This document shows, one piece after another, positions 1 to 7,418 of a stretch of 26,552 nucleotides of DNA. Location: positions 1 to 26,552 of the forward strand of contig JAVVPO010000029.1 of NCBI GenBank assembly GCA_036655715.1, read 5' to 3'. Position 1 is the first letter of the stretch; every line of letters begins with the position of its first letter. The notes below the pieces were generated by a model that saw only the letters and a list, made by a program, of their open reading frames with translations, did no database searches and had not been told where the DNA came from. A program made the translations under genes and the position numbers. This stretch comes from JAVVPO01 sp036655715. GTDB taxonomy: Bacteria > Bacillota > Clostridia > Lachnospirales > Cellulosilyticaceae.

Positions 1-267
1 ACCTCCCAATATACTCTCCTTAAAAACAGAATAAAAGCACTATACATATCAAAATCATTGATAACAAATGACGTTGATATAGACAAATACACAAAAAAAG
101 ACTTGATAGAATCACTACGCCCTGTATCTTCAATTATCAGCAAATGCGAAAAAGCACAGCTAAAGTTTGCAGAGGGCACCTCTTATCATACCCGCTTTAA
201 GAACATCATAAATGCAATGTATATTTCAAAATCATTGATAACAGATGAAATTAAAAAAAGAGGTTAA
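1..267 (+). CDS. 3' end of a tandem-repeat protein of unknown function (partial)
   Basis: The frame is open from the first base to a TAA at 265-267, so this is the last 88 residues of a gene starting outside the window; the TTG at 58 is internal and is not a credible start. The fragment holds the tail of one repeat (TSQYTLLKNRIKALYISKSL, residues 1-20) and then a full unit ending in a near copy (TSYHTRFKNIINAMYISKSL, residues 60-79), a period of 59 residues. The unit looks like a charged helical hairpin: KYTKKDLIESLRPVSSIISK, then a lysine-rich linker, then the amphipathic ISKSLI helix. There is no signal peptide or membrane segment in the visible part. The two copies retain an 18-base identical DNA stretch, which suggests recent duplication or repeat homogenisation. 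Small proteins of this kind are known to me only as hypothetical; I assign no function. Confidence 0.6.
   Translation, partial: TSQYTLLKNRIKALYISKSLITNDVDIDKYTKKDLIESLRPVSSIISKCEKAQLKFAEGTSYHTRFKNIINAMYISKSLITDEIKKRG
49..243 (+). repeat. Direct repeat, 177-base period, inside the left-edge coding region
   Basis: The 18 bases TCAAAATCATTGATAACA occur at 49-66 and again at 226-243, exactly 177 bases (59 codons) apart and in the same reading frame. They encode the SKSLIT part of two successive protein repeat units. Flanking bases are similar but diverged. Confidence 0.85.
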
Positions 268-1154
268 TGACACGCTCAATAACTATTTCTACAGAATCTC
301 TAGCCTCCTCCCCCTTGCATTACCTAGGAGCCTAAAGATTCTATAGGTGTGACTTTTTCAGATTATATATTCATCGCCAAACCTTATCGCGTCTTTTTAC
401 ATTTTGCATGTGCCTAGAGGTAGTAACCCTTTCATATAGCTCATCATGACTTATTGCATGTGGGGGCATCAGAAATGTTACTTTAACTTAAGTGCATTAC
501 AACCTAGTAGCCAGATACTTTGGATTTTTAGCTTTTGAACATACTTCTCCTATATTCTCACAGCCCATAAACTGTCACACAGCATTTATAGCCTGTTTGT
601 AAATACAAAGGACTCTCTCTTGGAAAGTTACTCAAAGGGGGAATAAGTAGTTTCCTTAATTTGATCACTTTGTATTCACTAGCAATAAGTCCTCTTCCGA
701 TAGCCGGCACTCTCATCTGATTTCCTTTTGCTTTTTAATCCCTACATATAGGTAGATAACCCATTACCCCTGAAATGTTGCACTTTTTTTAAAATTTTTC
801 TCATTTTCAGCATATCACCTAAAACATCAACCTTATTCCTATGCAGAATGACCATTCATTAACGCCTTATTTCCCTAGTCTACATCAAAGCTCTATGTTG
901 CACAGACCATAGCCTCTTTTATGATGTAGTTAATCTGCAATAGCCTTTACTGATATTCGAGATAGCACTTCCTCACTTCTAGAAATCCTATTCTCTATTC
1001 CCCCCAACATTCAAATATGCCTCTTCCAACTTCATACTCTATCTAAGACAAATCCCTCCTATCTAGACTATCTTTATAAATCTCTAGAGATTCAGAAAGC
1101 CCATTTCCTATTTAAAGTCTGTATCTACTCCATTGGTAAGCAAGATGAATATCT
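268..1154. other. Long stretch without an intact gene; possible decayed gene on the minus strand
   Basis: No open frame longer than about 53 codons with a plausible start is seen here. On the minus strand several short runs read like real protein but are broken by stops and frame changes: about 25 codons ending near 940, 37 codons at 742-855 (ATG to TAG; begins MVILHRNKVDVLGD), and 52 codons at 558-716 (begins MRVPAIGRGLIASE) with an AAGGA six bases before its ATG. This pattern is what a degraded coding region would leave, but such short runs also arise by chance, and I cannot name the parent gene. No promoter, tRNA, inverted terminal repeat or array was found. Confidence 0.45.
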
Positions 1155-1208
1155 ACACAAATAAGAGCCCCACCCTTATCTGTAAAATACACATAAAAGT
1201 AAGGCTCT
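1155..1208 (-). terminator. Weak candidate terminator of asnS
   Basis: Downstream of the asnS stop, on the minus strand, AGAGCC (1208-1203) can pair with GGCTCT (1169-1164), with an inner TTA/TAA pairing, followed by the T-rich TTATTTG. The loop is long and the T-run is broken, so the call is weak. Confidence 0.38.
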
Positions 1209-1218
1209 CCCTCATTTA

Positions 1219-2610
1219 TTAAAACTCAGCTGACCCAGTTGTCCTTGGGAACGGAATAACGTCTCTGATATTACTCATACCTGTTAAGTACATGATAAGT
1301 CTCTCGAATCCAAGGCCAAATCCTGCATGGCGTGTACCACCAAATCTTCTAAGGTCTAAATACCACCAGTAATCTTCTTCTGCAAGACCAAGCTCTGCCA
1401 TTCTTTCAAGAAGCACATCAAGTCTTTCCTCTCTTTGGCTACCACCGATAAGTTCACCAATACCTGGTACTAAAAGGTCCATCGCCGCTACTGTCTTCTT
1501 GTCATCGTTCATTCTCATGTAGAATGCTTTGATTTCTTTTGGATAGTCTGTTACGAATACTGGTCTTTGGAAGTGAATTTCTGAAAGGTATCTTTCATGC
1601 TCTGTTTGAAGGTCACATCCCCAGAATACTGGGTATTCGAACTCTTTATTCGCTTTAAGTAGAATATCAACAGCATCTGTATAAGTTACACGACCGAAGT
1701 CTGCTGCTACGATTTTTTCTAATCTTTCTTTAATACCTTTATCTACGAATTGGTTGAAGAAGTCCATTTCTTCTGGTGCATGTTCAAGAACATAACCAAT
1801 TACGAATTTAACCATGTCTTCTGCAAGACGCATATCATCATTTAAGTCTGCAAATGCGATTTCTGGCTCAATCATCCAGAACTCTGCTGCATGCTTTGGT
1901 GTATTAGAGTTCTCTGCTCTAAATGTTGGTCCGAATGTATATACATCTCTGAACGCCATTGCGAATGTCTCTGCTGAAAGCTGACCACTTACTGTAAGGC
2001 TCGCCATCTTTCCAAAGAAATCTTCTTTGAAATCTACATTGCCTTCATCATCCACTTTTGGATTCTTAGGGTCAAGCGTTGTTACTCGGAACATCTCTCC
2101 TGCACCTTCACAGTCATTTGCTGTAATAAGTGGTGTATGAGCATACACAAAGTTTTGCTCTTGGAAGAATTTGTGTATGGCATAAGCTGCTAATGAACGC
2201 ACTCTAAATACTGCTGCAAATGTATTTGTACGTGGTCTAAGGTATGCAATTTGTCTTAAGAACTCAAAGGAGTGTCTTTTCTTTTGAAGTGGGTATTCTG
2301 GTGGACAAAGTCCTTCTATTACAACTTCAGCCCCCTTCATTTCAAATGGTTGTTTTTGGTTTGGAGTAAGGATGATTTCTCCTGTTGCAATGATTGCTGC
2401 TCCAACACCTAATTTAGCAATATCTTTAAAGTTATCCATTGTATCATCAAATACAACTTGCATACTCTTGAAGAAAGTTCCATCATTAAGTTCAATAAAT
2501 CCAAATGTTTTTGAATCTCTAACTGTTCTTACCCATCCAGCTACGGTAATCTTTTGACCTACATATTTACTACTGTCTTCATATAAATGTCTTACTGAAA
2601 TAGTTTCCAT
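1219..2610 (-). CDS. asnS: Asparaginyl-tRNA synthetase (class II)
   Basis: It charges tRNA-Asn with asparagine in the cytoplasm. The 463-residue product has the family length. It begins with an OB-fold anticodon-binding domain (about residues 1-105, including VAGWVRTVRDSKTFGFIEL), followed by the class II catalytic core. Motif 2 is visible as FGPTFRAENSNTPKHAAEFW and motif 3 as HAGFGLGFERLIMYLTG. The C-terminal RDVIPFPRTTGSAEF is typical of AsnRS and argues against AspRS. Of two in-frame ATGs, I chose the one at 2610: AAAGGAG lies nine bases upstream of it, whereas the ATG at 2619 abuts the Shine-Dalgarno directly. It is transcribed alone from its own promoter through a T-box leader with an Asn specifier codon, so expression should rise when tRNA-Asn is uncharged. 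Confidence 0.97.
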   Translation of the reverse strand: METISVRHLYEDSSKYVGQKITVAGWVRTVRDSKTFGFIELNDGTFFKSMQVVFDDTMDNFKDIAKLGVGAAIIATGEIILTPNQKQPFEMKGAEVVIEGLCPPEYPLQKKRHSFEFLRQIAYLRPRTNTFAAVFRVRSLAAYAIHKFFQEQNFVYAHTPLITANDCEGAGEMFRVTTLDPKNPKVDDEGNVDFKEDFFGKMASLTVSGQLSAETFAMAFRDVYTFGPTFRAENSNTPKHAAEFWMIEPEIAFADLNDDMRLAEDMVKFVIGYVLEHAPEEMDFFNQFVDKGIKERLEKIVAADFGRVTYTDAVDILLKANKEFEYPVFWGCDLQTEHERYLSEIHFQRPVFVTDYPKEIKAFYMRMNDDKKTVAAMDLLVPGIGELIGGSQREERLDVLLERMAELGLAEEDYWWYLDLRRFGGTRHAGFGLGFERLIMYLTGMSNIRDVIPFPRTTGSAEF

Positions 2611-2639
2611 ACCTTTCATCTCCTTTGATTTTTAGCAAT

Positions 2640-2676
2640 AAAAAAAGCCCTCGCCCCCTATAATAGGGACGAAGAC
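2640..2676 (-). terminator. T-box attenuator hairpin before asnS
   Basis: On the minus strand GTCTTCGTCCC (2676-2666) pairs, with some G-T pairs, with the complementary arm ending GGGGGCGAGGGC (2658-2647), loop TATTATA. A run of seven T follows. It competes with the T-box antiterminator just upstream. Confidence 0.9.
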
Positions 2677-2933
2677 TATATATCTCCGCGATACCACCCT
2701 AGTTGATCTCAATTTATGCTTGAAATCCCCCTTGATTAAACATATCTGCTAATATGCTCTAAATATAACGGTCTAGTCCCGGCTAAGTCTACTTAGGCCA
2801 TTGCCTGTTCGGTTAGCAACTCCGAGATGTTCTTCATATAATGCCTCCCTGCCAAATTTCCACCCTCATTGGCTCTCTATAAGTCTTAGCAAAAACTACT
2901 CTTCTCTTCACAGTTATTAATCTATTAAATATG
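2640..2933 (-). promoter_or_regulatory. T-box riboswitch leader of asnS (tRNA-Asn specific)
   Basis: The minus strand carries the hallmark T-box sequence AGGGTGGTATCGCGG at 2700-2686, whose TGG-containing bulge pairs with the acceptor end of uncharged tRNA. Upstream is a long Stem I region (about 2915-2820). Near its 3' side the context GAAGAACATC presents AAC, an Asn codon, at 2831-2829 as the specifier. An intrinsic terminator follows the T-box sequence. The expected mechanism is that uncharged tRNA-Asn stabilises the antiterminator and allows read-through into asnS. The leader start is inferred from the promoter; stems II and III were not folded by computation. Confidence 0.94.
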
Positions 2934-2939
2934 ACTTAA

Positions 2940-2968
2940 ATTATATTAAGTTCTACAGATTTTGTCAA
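2940..2968 (-). promoter_or_regulatory. SigA-type promoter of asnS
   Basis: On the minus strand TTGACA (2968-2963) and TATAAT (2945-2940) are separated by 17 bases: a perfect consensus promoter. It lies just beyond the stop codon of the RNA methyltransferase gene and drives the T-box leader. Confidence 0.88.
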
Positions 2969-2972
2969 GGGA

Positions 2973-3758
2973 TTATAGACCTCTTTGTTTCATAACTTCA
3001 TACATACATACTGCTGCTGCAATAGATGCATTAAGAGACTCAAGTCCACCTGGCATTGGAATACGTACTTTAGTCGTTGCTAACTGCTTTGTCATCTCCG
3101 AAACCCCATTAGCTTCATTTCCAATAATTAAAGCCGCACGCTTACTAAAATCGTTATCATAAATCACTTTTGATTCTTCTAAAGCTGTGACATAGATAGG
3201 AATATCCTTTTCTTTTAGCCACTGCACACACTCTACCATATCTACATCTATGATAATAGGAATATGGAATACTGCACCCATTGTAGCTCTTATTGATTTT
3301 GGACTATATACATCTACCGAACCTTTCGATACAAATATCGCATCTACTCCAAATCCATAAGCTGTACGAATAATCGTTCCTAAATTACCTGGATCTTGTA
3401 CATTTTCAAGTAATAAATAGAATGGTGTACTCTTTGTATTTAAAGAAGCTAAACTATATTTATGAAGTTTAACCACTGCCATTACGCCTTGTGGACTTTC
3501 TGTGTCACTAATCAGTTTAAATATTTCATCTGTTACGACAATCCATTTACTTCTGTCTAGATTCTTAATCTCAGATGCATCAAAACTATCTATAGTGATA
3601 ATATATTCCACTTCATAATCACTTGGCACTTCATTGACAGCTCTTATGCCTTCTACGATGAATAAACCTTGTTTTTTGCGCTCTGATTTTTTCTTTTGTA
3701 ATAATTGTATGTTTTTGATAATCCCATTTTGGTTGCTAGATATAAATTTATTTTCCAT
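2973..3758 (-). CDS. SpoU/TrmH-family RNA 2'-O-methyltransferase
   Basis: It is expected to transfer a methyl group from S-adenosylmethionine to a ribose 2'-OH of rRNA or tRNA. The 261-residue protein has an N-terminal substrate-binding domain (FIVEGIRAVNE, residues 33-43) and a C-terminal SPOUT trefoil-knot domain. That domain has motif 1 ENVQDPGNLGTIIRTA (118-133, with the Asn and Arg of the active site), motif 2 IIGNEANGVSE (211-221) and motif 3 IPMPGGLESLNASIAAAV (233-250). It is the same type as B. subtilis YsgA and RlmB-like enzymes; the exact target base cannot be read from sequence. Its ATG lies inside the end of ktrA (11-base overlap) and has no good Shine-Dalgarno of its own, so translation is probably coupled to ktrA. 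It is the last gene of the ktrB-ktrA operon. Confidence 0.93.
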   Translation of the reverse strand: MENKFISSNQNGIIKNIQLLQKKKSERKKQGLFIVEGIRAVNEVPSDYEVEYIITIDSFDASEIKNLDRSKWIVVTDEIFKLISDTESPQGVMAVVKLHKYSLASLNTKSTPFYLLLENVQDPGNLGTIIRTAYGFGVDAIFVSKGSVDVYSPKSIRATMGAVFHIPIIIDVDMVECVQWLKEKDIPIYVTALEESKVIYDNDFSKRAALIIGNEANGVSEMTKQLATTKVRIPMPGGLESLNASIAAAVCMYEVMKQRGL

Positions 3759-4413
3759 GTCGTTTGCTTTCTAATGATTGTAATTGTTTATTGTATCCAA
3801 GTACTACTAATACATCATCTGATGTTAAAACATAATCTGGTGTTGGTGAAATATTAATGTGTCCATGTCTTTGAACTGCTATGATATTGATACCGTATTT
3901 ACTTCTTGCATCTAAATCTTTAATCATCTTATTACGCCACTCTTCAAGAATAGGTATCTCTACGATACTGTACTCGGAAGAAAGCTGAATGTAATCTAAT
4001 ATATTCCCAGAAATAAGATTTGTTGCTATACGCATTCCCATATCTTGTTCTGGTTGTATAATTCTATCAGCTCCGATTTTTCTTAGTACACGTTCGTGTA
4101 AATCACTGCTTGCCTTAGCCACTACATAAGTAATACCCAGTTCTTTAAGTAATAATGTTGTCATAATACTAGACTGAATATCTTTTCCTATCGATACTAC
4201 AGCTACATCGAAGTTCCTTATTCCTAAGGATTTAAGTGTATCCATATCTGCTGTATCTGCTTGTACTGCATGTGTTACAAAAGCTGATATCTCTTGTATT
4301 TTTTCTTCTGATTTATCAATAACCATGACTTCATACCCTGAATCTGCAAGAGTCGTTGCTAAGCTTATTCCAAATCTTCCAAGCCCACATATTACAAATT
4401 GTTTTGCTCTCAT
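3748..4413 (-). CDS. ktrA: K+ uptake regulatory subunit KtrA/TrkA (RCK protein)
   Basis: This is the cytosolic nucleotide-binding subunit that gates the KtrB/TrkH potassium channel in response to ATP/ADP or NAD(H). The 221-residue protein holds a single RCK unit. The N-terminal Rossmann fold has CGLGRFG at 9-15 and the acidic residue D33 after the second strand (VIDKS). A TrkA_C domain follows (about 135-215, ending VLVVLGYNKQLQSL). One RCK unit is the KtrA size, about half of E. coli TrkA. It sits 17 bases after ktrB, with AAGGAGA eight bases before its ATG, and its end overlaps the methyltransferase gene. Naming it ktrA rather than trkA is inferred from length and gene pairing. Confidence 0.92.
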   Translation of the reverse strand: MRAKQFVICGLGRFGISLATTLADSGYEVMVIDKSEEKIQEISAFVTHAVQADTADMDTLKSLGIRNFDVAVVSIGKDIQSSIMTTLLLKELGITYVVAKASSDLHERVLRKIGADRIIQPEQDMGMRIATNLISGNILDYIQLSSEYSIVEIPILEEWRNKMIKDLDARSKYGINIIAVQRHGHINISPTPDYVLTSDDVLVVLGYNKQLQSLESKRHGK

Positions 4414-4430
4414 GTTAACTATCTCCTTAT

Positions 4431-5852
4431 CTATCCCACCATTACCTTTTCTTCTGGGTACTGAATACTTGTTTTTTCTCTTCCTTGTCTAATCATAAGT
4501 GCTACAGACATAGTGATAATACCAAGCCTTCCTATAAACATTAATATAATAATGATGATTTTGCCTATGAAAGTTAAATTTGGTGTTACTCCTACGGTTA
4601 ATCCCACTGTTCCAAATGCAGAAACAACCTCAAATAGTAGTTCCATAAACCCTGCACTTTCTGTTACTGTCAAAATCATAAGCATCGATATAACAACAGA
4701 CATACCTATAATAACGGCTGTTAATGCTCTAAAAATAACCTGTATTGGAATCTTCCTTCTAAATGCTACAGTTGTCTCTCTTCCTTTAACAACTGATATA
4801 GCGCTTAATATAAGCACCCCTACAGTAACCGTCTTGATCCCGCCCGCAGTACCTGCTGGTGAACCACCTATAAACATCAATATAATGGTCATCAGCTGTG
4901 ATGGCGGCGTAAGTTCAGCTAGATTAATGGTATTAAATCCTGCTGTACGCGGTGATACCGACTGGAACATAGCTGCATAGATTTTTTCCCTAAAGGTAAG
5001 CATCCCTAAAGTTTCTGGATTTGCAAACTCTGCTGCAAAGAAAAATACGAATCCACCCAGTATAAGGATAACTGTAATAATCCATACAAGCTTTGTATGT
5101 AAAGATAATTTATAAAAAGCTTGTTTCCAACTAAAGTGCTCTGCTGAACTGAATTTAATTTTAATAGCATGGTAGGTATCTATCCATACAGTAAACCCTA
5201 ATCCACCAAATATAATGAGCAGCATAATCGTTATGTTCATAATACCATTTCCTACATAAGGTGTTAAGCTACTATCTCCTACCAAGTCAAACCCTGCATT
5301 ACAAAAGGCTGATATAGCATGGAAAACAGAGTACCCTATACCTGTTAATAGACCATGTTCTGGAATAAATACAAAAGATAAAAATATGGCTCCAATAGCC
5401 TCTACTATTAAAGTAAGTTTTACGATATTTTTCGTAAATCTTACAATACCTGCTGTTGTATTAAAGCTTAACGCCTCTTGCATAATTAATCTATTTTTTA
5501 ATGTTATTTTCTTACCCATAAGTATGAATATCATACTTACTAATGTCATAAACCCAAGCCCACCTATCTGGATGCATATGATTATAACAATTTTCCCGAA
5601 CAATGACCAATGTGCTAAAGTATTTACAACAACAAGTCCCGTTACACAAACTGCTGAAGTTGACGTAAACAAAGCATCAATAAAAGATGTCACCTCTCCT
5701 GACTGACTACTAATGGGTAACATAAGCAGCATTGTTGCAATACAAATAACCCCCAAAAAGCCTACTACTAAAATCTGTGACGGGCCTAACTTTTTTTTGA
5801 GCCATCTCTCTTCTTCATGCTTTTTGTCACCCTTAGCTTCCTTATTCACCAT
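4431..5852 (-). CDS. ktrB: K+ transporter membrane subunit KtrB/TrkH
   Basis: This is the pore-forming subunit of a Ktr/Trk potassium uptake system in the cytoplasmic membrane. The 473-residue protein shows the four membrane-pore-membrane repeats of the superfamily. Each has a selectivity-filter glycine: VCVTGL (68-73), FCNAGF (183-188), PRTAGF (301-306) and FGTVGL (413-418). The gating-loop region GGSPAGTAGGIKT (329-341) and a conserved Arg in the last membrane helix (FIGRLG, R442) are present. The N-terminal tail is long and charged (about 24 residues) before the first helix. The start has AAGGAGAG seven bases upstream. It is the first gene of the ktrB-ktrA-methyltransferase operon. Substrate preference (K+ alone or Na+-coupled) is inferred from the family. 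Confidence 0.93.
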   Translation of the reverse strand: MVNKEAKGDKKHEEERWLKKKLGPSQILVVGFLGVICIATMLLMLPISSQSGEVTSFIDALFTSTSAVCVTGLVVVNTLAHWSLFGKIVIIICIQIGGLGFMTLVSMIFILMGKKITLKNRLIMQEALSFNTTAGIVRFTKNIVKLTLIVEAIGAIFLSFVFIPEHGLLTGIGYSVFHAISAFCNAGFDLVGDSSLTPYVGNGIMNITIMLLIIFGGLGFTVWIDTYHAIKIKFSSAEHFSWKQAFYKLSLHTKLVWIITVILILGGFVFFFAAEFANPETLGMLTFREKIYAAMFQSVSPRTAGFNTINLAELTPPSQLMTIILMFIGGSPAGTAGGIKTVTVGVLILSAISVVKGRETTVAFRRKIPIQVIFRALTAVIIGMSVVISMLMILTVTESAGFMELLFEVVSAFGTVGLTVGVTPNLTFIGKIIIIILMFIGRLGIITMSVALMIRQGREKTSIQYPEEKVMVG

Positions 5853-5930
5853 CTTTTTTCTCTCCTTAAAACATCTATGTTTAAAGTTATTTTTTACTTT
5901 TAAATTTCTTTTCCATGTTAGTCGTTAGTT

Positions 5931-5959
5931 ATTATAACATATTAAATTGTATATTACAA
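5931..5959 (-). promoter_or_regulatory. Putative promoter of the ktrB-ktrA operon
   Basis: On the minus strand TTGTAA (5959-5954) and TATAAT (5936-5931) are 17 bases apart, and the -10 is preceded by TG in the extended -10 position (TGTTATAAT). It lies about 80 bases upstream of the ktrB start. Confidence 0.62.
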
Positions 5960-6111
5960 AATATAGTAATATTATTTACATACTATTTACATTATAATAG
6001 AATTATTTCATTACTAATAATCACTTTCTTATGATATTGATTTGTGATATTATAATTACGTATTCATATTAATATTATATATCTTCTACATATATATTAT
6101 GTTATTTTAAA

Positions 6112-6129
6112 ATACTATATTAATAGTAT
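6112..6129. promoter_or_regulatory. Inverted repeat upstream of the flavodiiron gene, possible operator
   Basis: ATACTAT (6112-6118) and ATAGTAT (6123-6129) are perfect 7-base arms around ATTA, ending 29 bases before the start codon. The position suits a repressor site over the promoter or 5' leader. The surroundings are so AT-rich that chance is a serious alternative. Confidence 0.33.
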
Positions 6130-6158
6130 GAGAAACGAGTTAAGAAAGGAATGTAAAA

Positions 6159-7364
6159 ATGAGTGATGTAATAACAATTAAACCAGGTTTCTTTTGGGTT
6201 GGTGCATTAGATCCAAACCTTAGAGTATTTGATATCGTAATGGAGACAGAGTTTGGCACAACTTACAATTCTTATCTGTTAAAAGGCAGTGAAAAAACTG
6301 CTATTTTCGAGACAGTTAAAGATAAATTTTTCGATGAATTCCTTGAAAAAGTATCTTCTGTATGTGATCCCATGCAAATCGATTACATTGTAGTGAATCA
6401 TACAGAACCAGATCATAGTGGTTCTGTTGTTAAACTATTAGATTATGCACCTCAGGCTATAGTAGTAGGAAGTGCTCTTGCTATTAAGTATATGACTCAA
6501 ATTATCAACAAACCATTTAACAGCTTAGTTGTTAAAGAGGGTGATACCCTTAACTTAGGTAACAAAACAGTTAAATTTATATCTGTTCCATTTTTACACT
6601 GGCCAGATAGTATGTATTCTTATATAGAAGAAGATAAAACACTTGTAACTTGTGATTCTTTCGGTGCTCACTATAGTGATGGTTCTTTATTTAGAAGTAG
6701 TCTAGCCGATGGATTAGAAACTGATTTCTTATCTGCTTATAAATACTATTACGATATGATTATGGGACCTTTTAAGCCTTATGTCCTTAAAGCCCTTGAT
6801 AAAATCAAAGATTTATCTTTAGATTATATCTGTCCAGGTCATGGTATGGTCTTAGATCGTGAATATATCAGCACCTATATGTCTCTTTACAAAGAATGGT
6901 CCCTTCCAAATTGTAGATCCGTTCCTAGTGTAGTCATTCCTTATGCATCAGCTTACGGTTATACTGGCCAATTAGCTGAAAAGATTGCAGCAGGTGTTAA
7001 AGCAGAGCGTCCTGACCTTGATGTTTTAGTCTATGATATGGTAACAACTGATTTTAATGAAATTTTATCAGAAGTTTCTATGTGTAGTGGATTGCTCATT
7101 GGTTCTTCAACTATTGTAAGTGATACTGTTCCTCCTGTATGGCAGTTACTTACTTCACTTAATGCAACAATCCATTCCGGTATGAAAGCTGGATGTTTTG
7201 GTTCTTATGGTTGGAGCGGGGAAGCTATTACTAATATCTCTGAGCGTTTTAAACAACTTAAATTCAAAACACCTGTAGAACCTTTAAAAATCTTATTTAA
7301 ACCAAGTGAAAAGGATCTTCAAGTGGCTTATGAATTTGGTATATCATTTGCAAAGGCTCTATAG
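6159..7364 (+). CDS. Flavodiiron protein (FprA-type O2/NO reductase)
   Basis: It is expected to reduce O2 to water and/or NO to N2O in the cytoplasm, protecting an anaerobe. The N-terminal metallo-beta-lactamase-like domain has every di-iron ligand of the family: H81-x-E83-x-D85-H86 (NHTEPDHSGS), H147 (FLHWPD), D166 (TCDSFGAHYS) and H228 (CPGHG). The C-terminal flavodoxin domain (about 255-401) binds FMN: PYASAYGYTGQLAEKI near 261-276, GSSTIVSDTVPP and GSYGWSGEA. The protein ends after the flavodoxin domain (401 residues), so it has no fused rubredoxin or reductase domain and must receive electrons from a separate partner. AAAGGA lies eight bases before the ATG. It is monocistronic, bounded by a strong terminator. 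Preference for O2 over NO cannot be decided here. Confidence 0.95.
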   Translation: MSDVITIKPGFFWVGALDPNLRVFDIVMETEFGTTYNSYLLKGSEKTAIFETVKDKFFDEFLEKVSSVCDPMQIDYIVVNHTEPDHSGSVVKLLDYAPQAIVVGSALAIKYMTQIINKPFNSLVVKEGDTLNLGNKTVKFISVPFLHWPDSMYSYIEEDKTLVTCDSFGAHYSDGSLFRSSLADGLETDFLSAYKYYYDMIMGPFKPYVLKALDKIKDLSLDYICPGHGMVLDREYISTYMSLYKEWSLPNCRSVPSVVIPYASAYGYTGQLAEKIAAGVKAERPDLDVLVYDMVTTDFNEILSEVSMCSGLLIGSSTIVSDTVPPVWQLLTSLNATIHSGMKAGCFGSYGWSGEAITNISERFKQLKFKTPVEPLKILFKPSEKDLQVAYEFGISFAKAL

Positions 7365-7367
7365 TAC

Positions 7368-7406
7368 AAAAAAGACGTAACCTCTACTGAGATTACGTCT
7401 TTTTTT
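7368..7406. terminator. Bidirectional terminator between the flavodiiron and UPF0371 genes
   Basis: AAAAAAGACGTAA (7368-7380) and TTACGTCTTTTTT (7393-7405) form a perfect 13-base stem with a 12-base loop. There is a T-run on the plus strand and another on the minus strand, so it can end both convergent genes. Confidence 0.92.
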
Positions 7407-7418
7407 ACACTGTAAAAC

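Larger units (their letters stand above)
5853..6158. other. Very AT-rich divergent regulatory region between ktrB and the flavodiiron gene
   Basis: This gap of 306 bases holds no gene. It contains the ktrB promoter (5931-5959) and the ribosome binding site of the flavodiiron gene (AAAGGA at about 6145-6150). It also has many TATAAT-like words, so the plus-strand promoter cannot be fixed by eye; TATAAT at 6051-6056 is one option. An inverted repeat at 6112-6129 lies close to the plus-strand start. Confidence 0.6.

Noticed and set aside
58..267. A separate 69-residue gene starting at TTG 58
   Set aside because: The frame is open to the left edge and the upstream residues match a repeat unit, so the TTG is internal to a longer gene.
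4513..5928. Long plus-strand frames opposite ktrB
   Set aside because: They lie antisense to a clear membrane protein, have no ribosome binding site, and their isoleucine/threonine/proline-rich composition is the mirror of hydrophobic codons.
6028..6056. Plus-strand promoter of the flavodiiron gene at TATAAT 6051-6056
   Set aside because: No adequate -35 box at normal spacing, and the AT-rich gap offers several equal -10 words.
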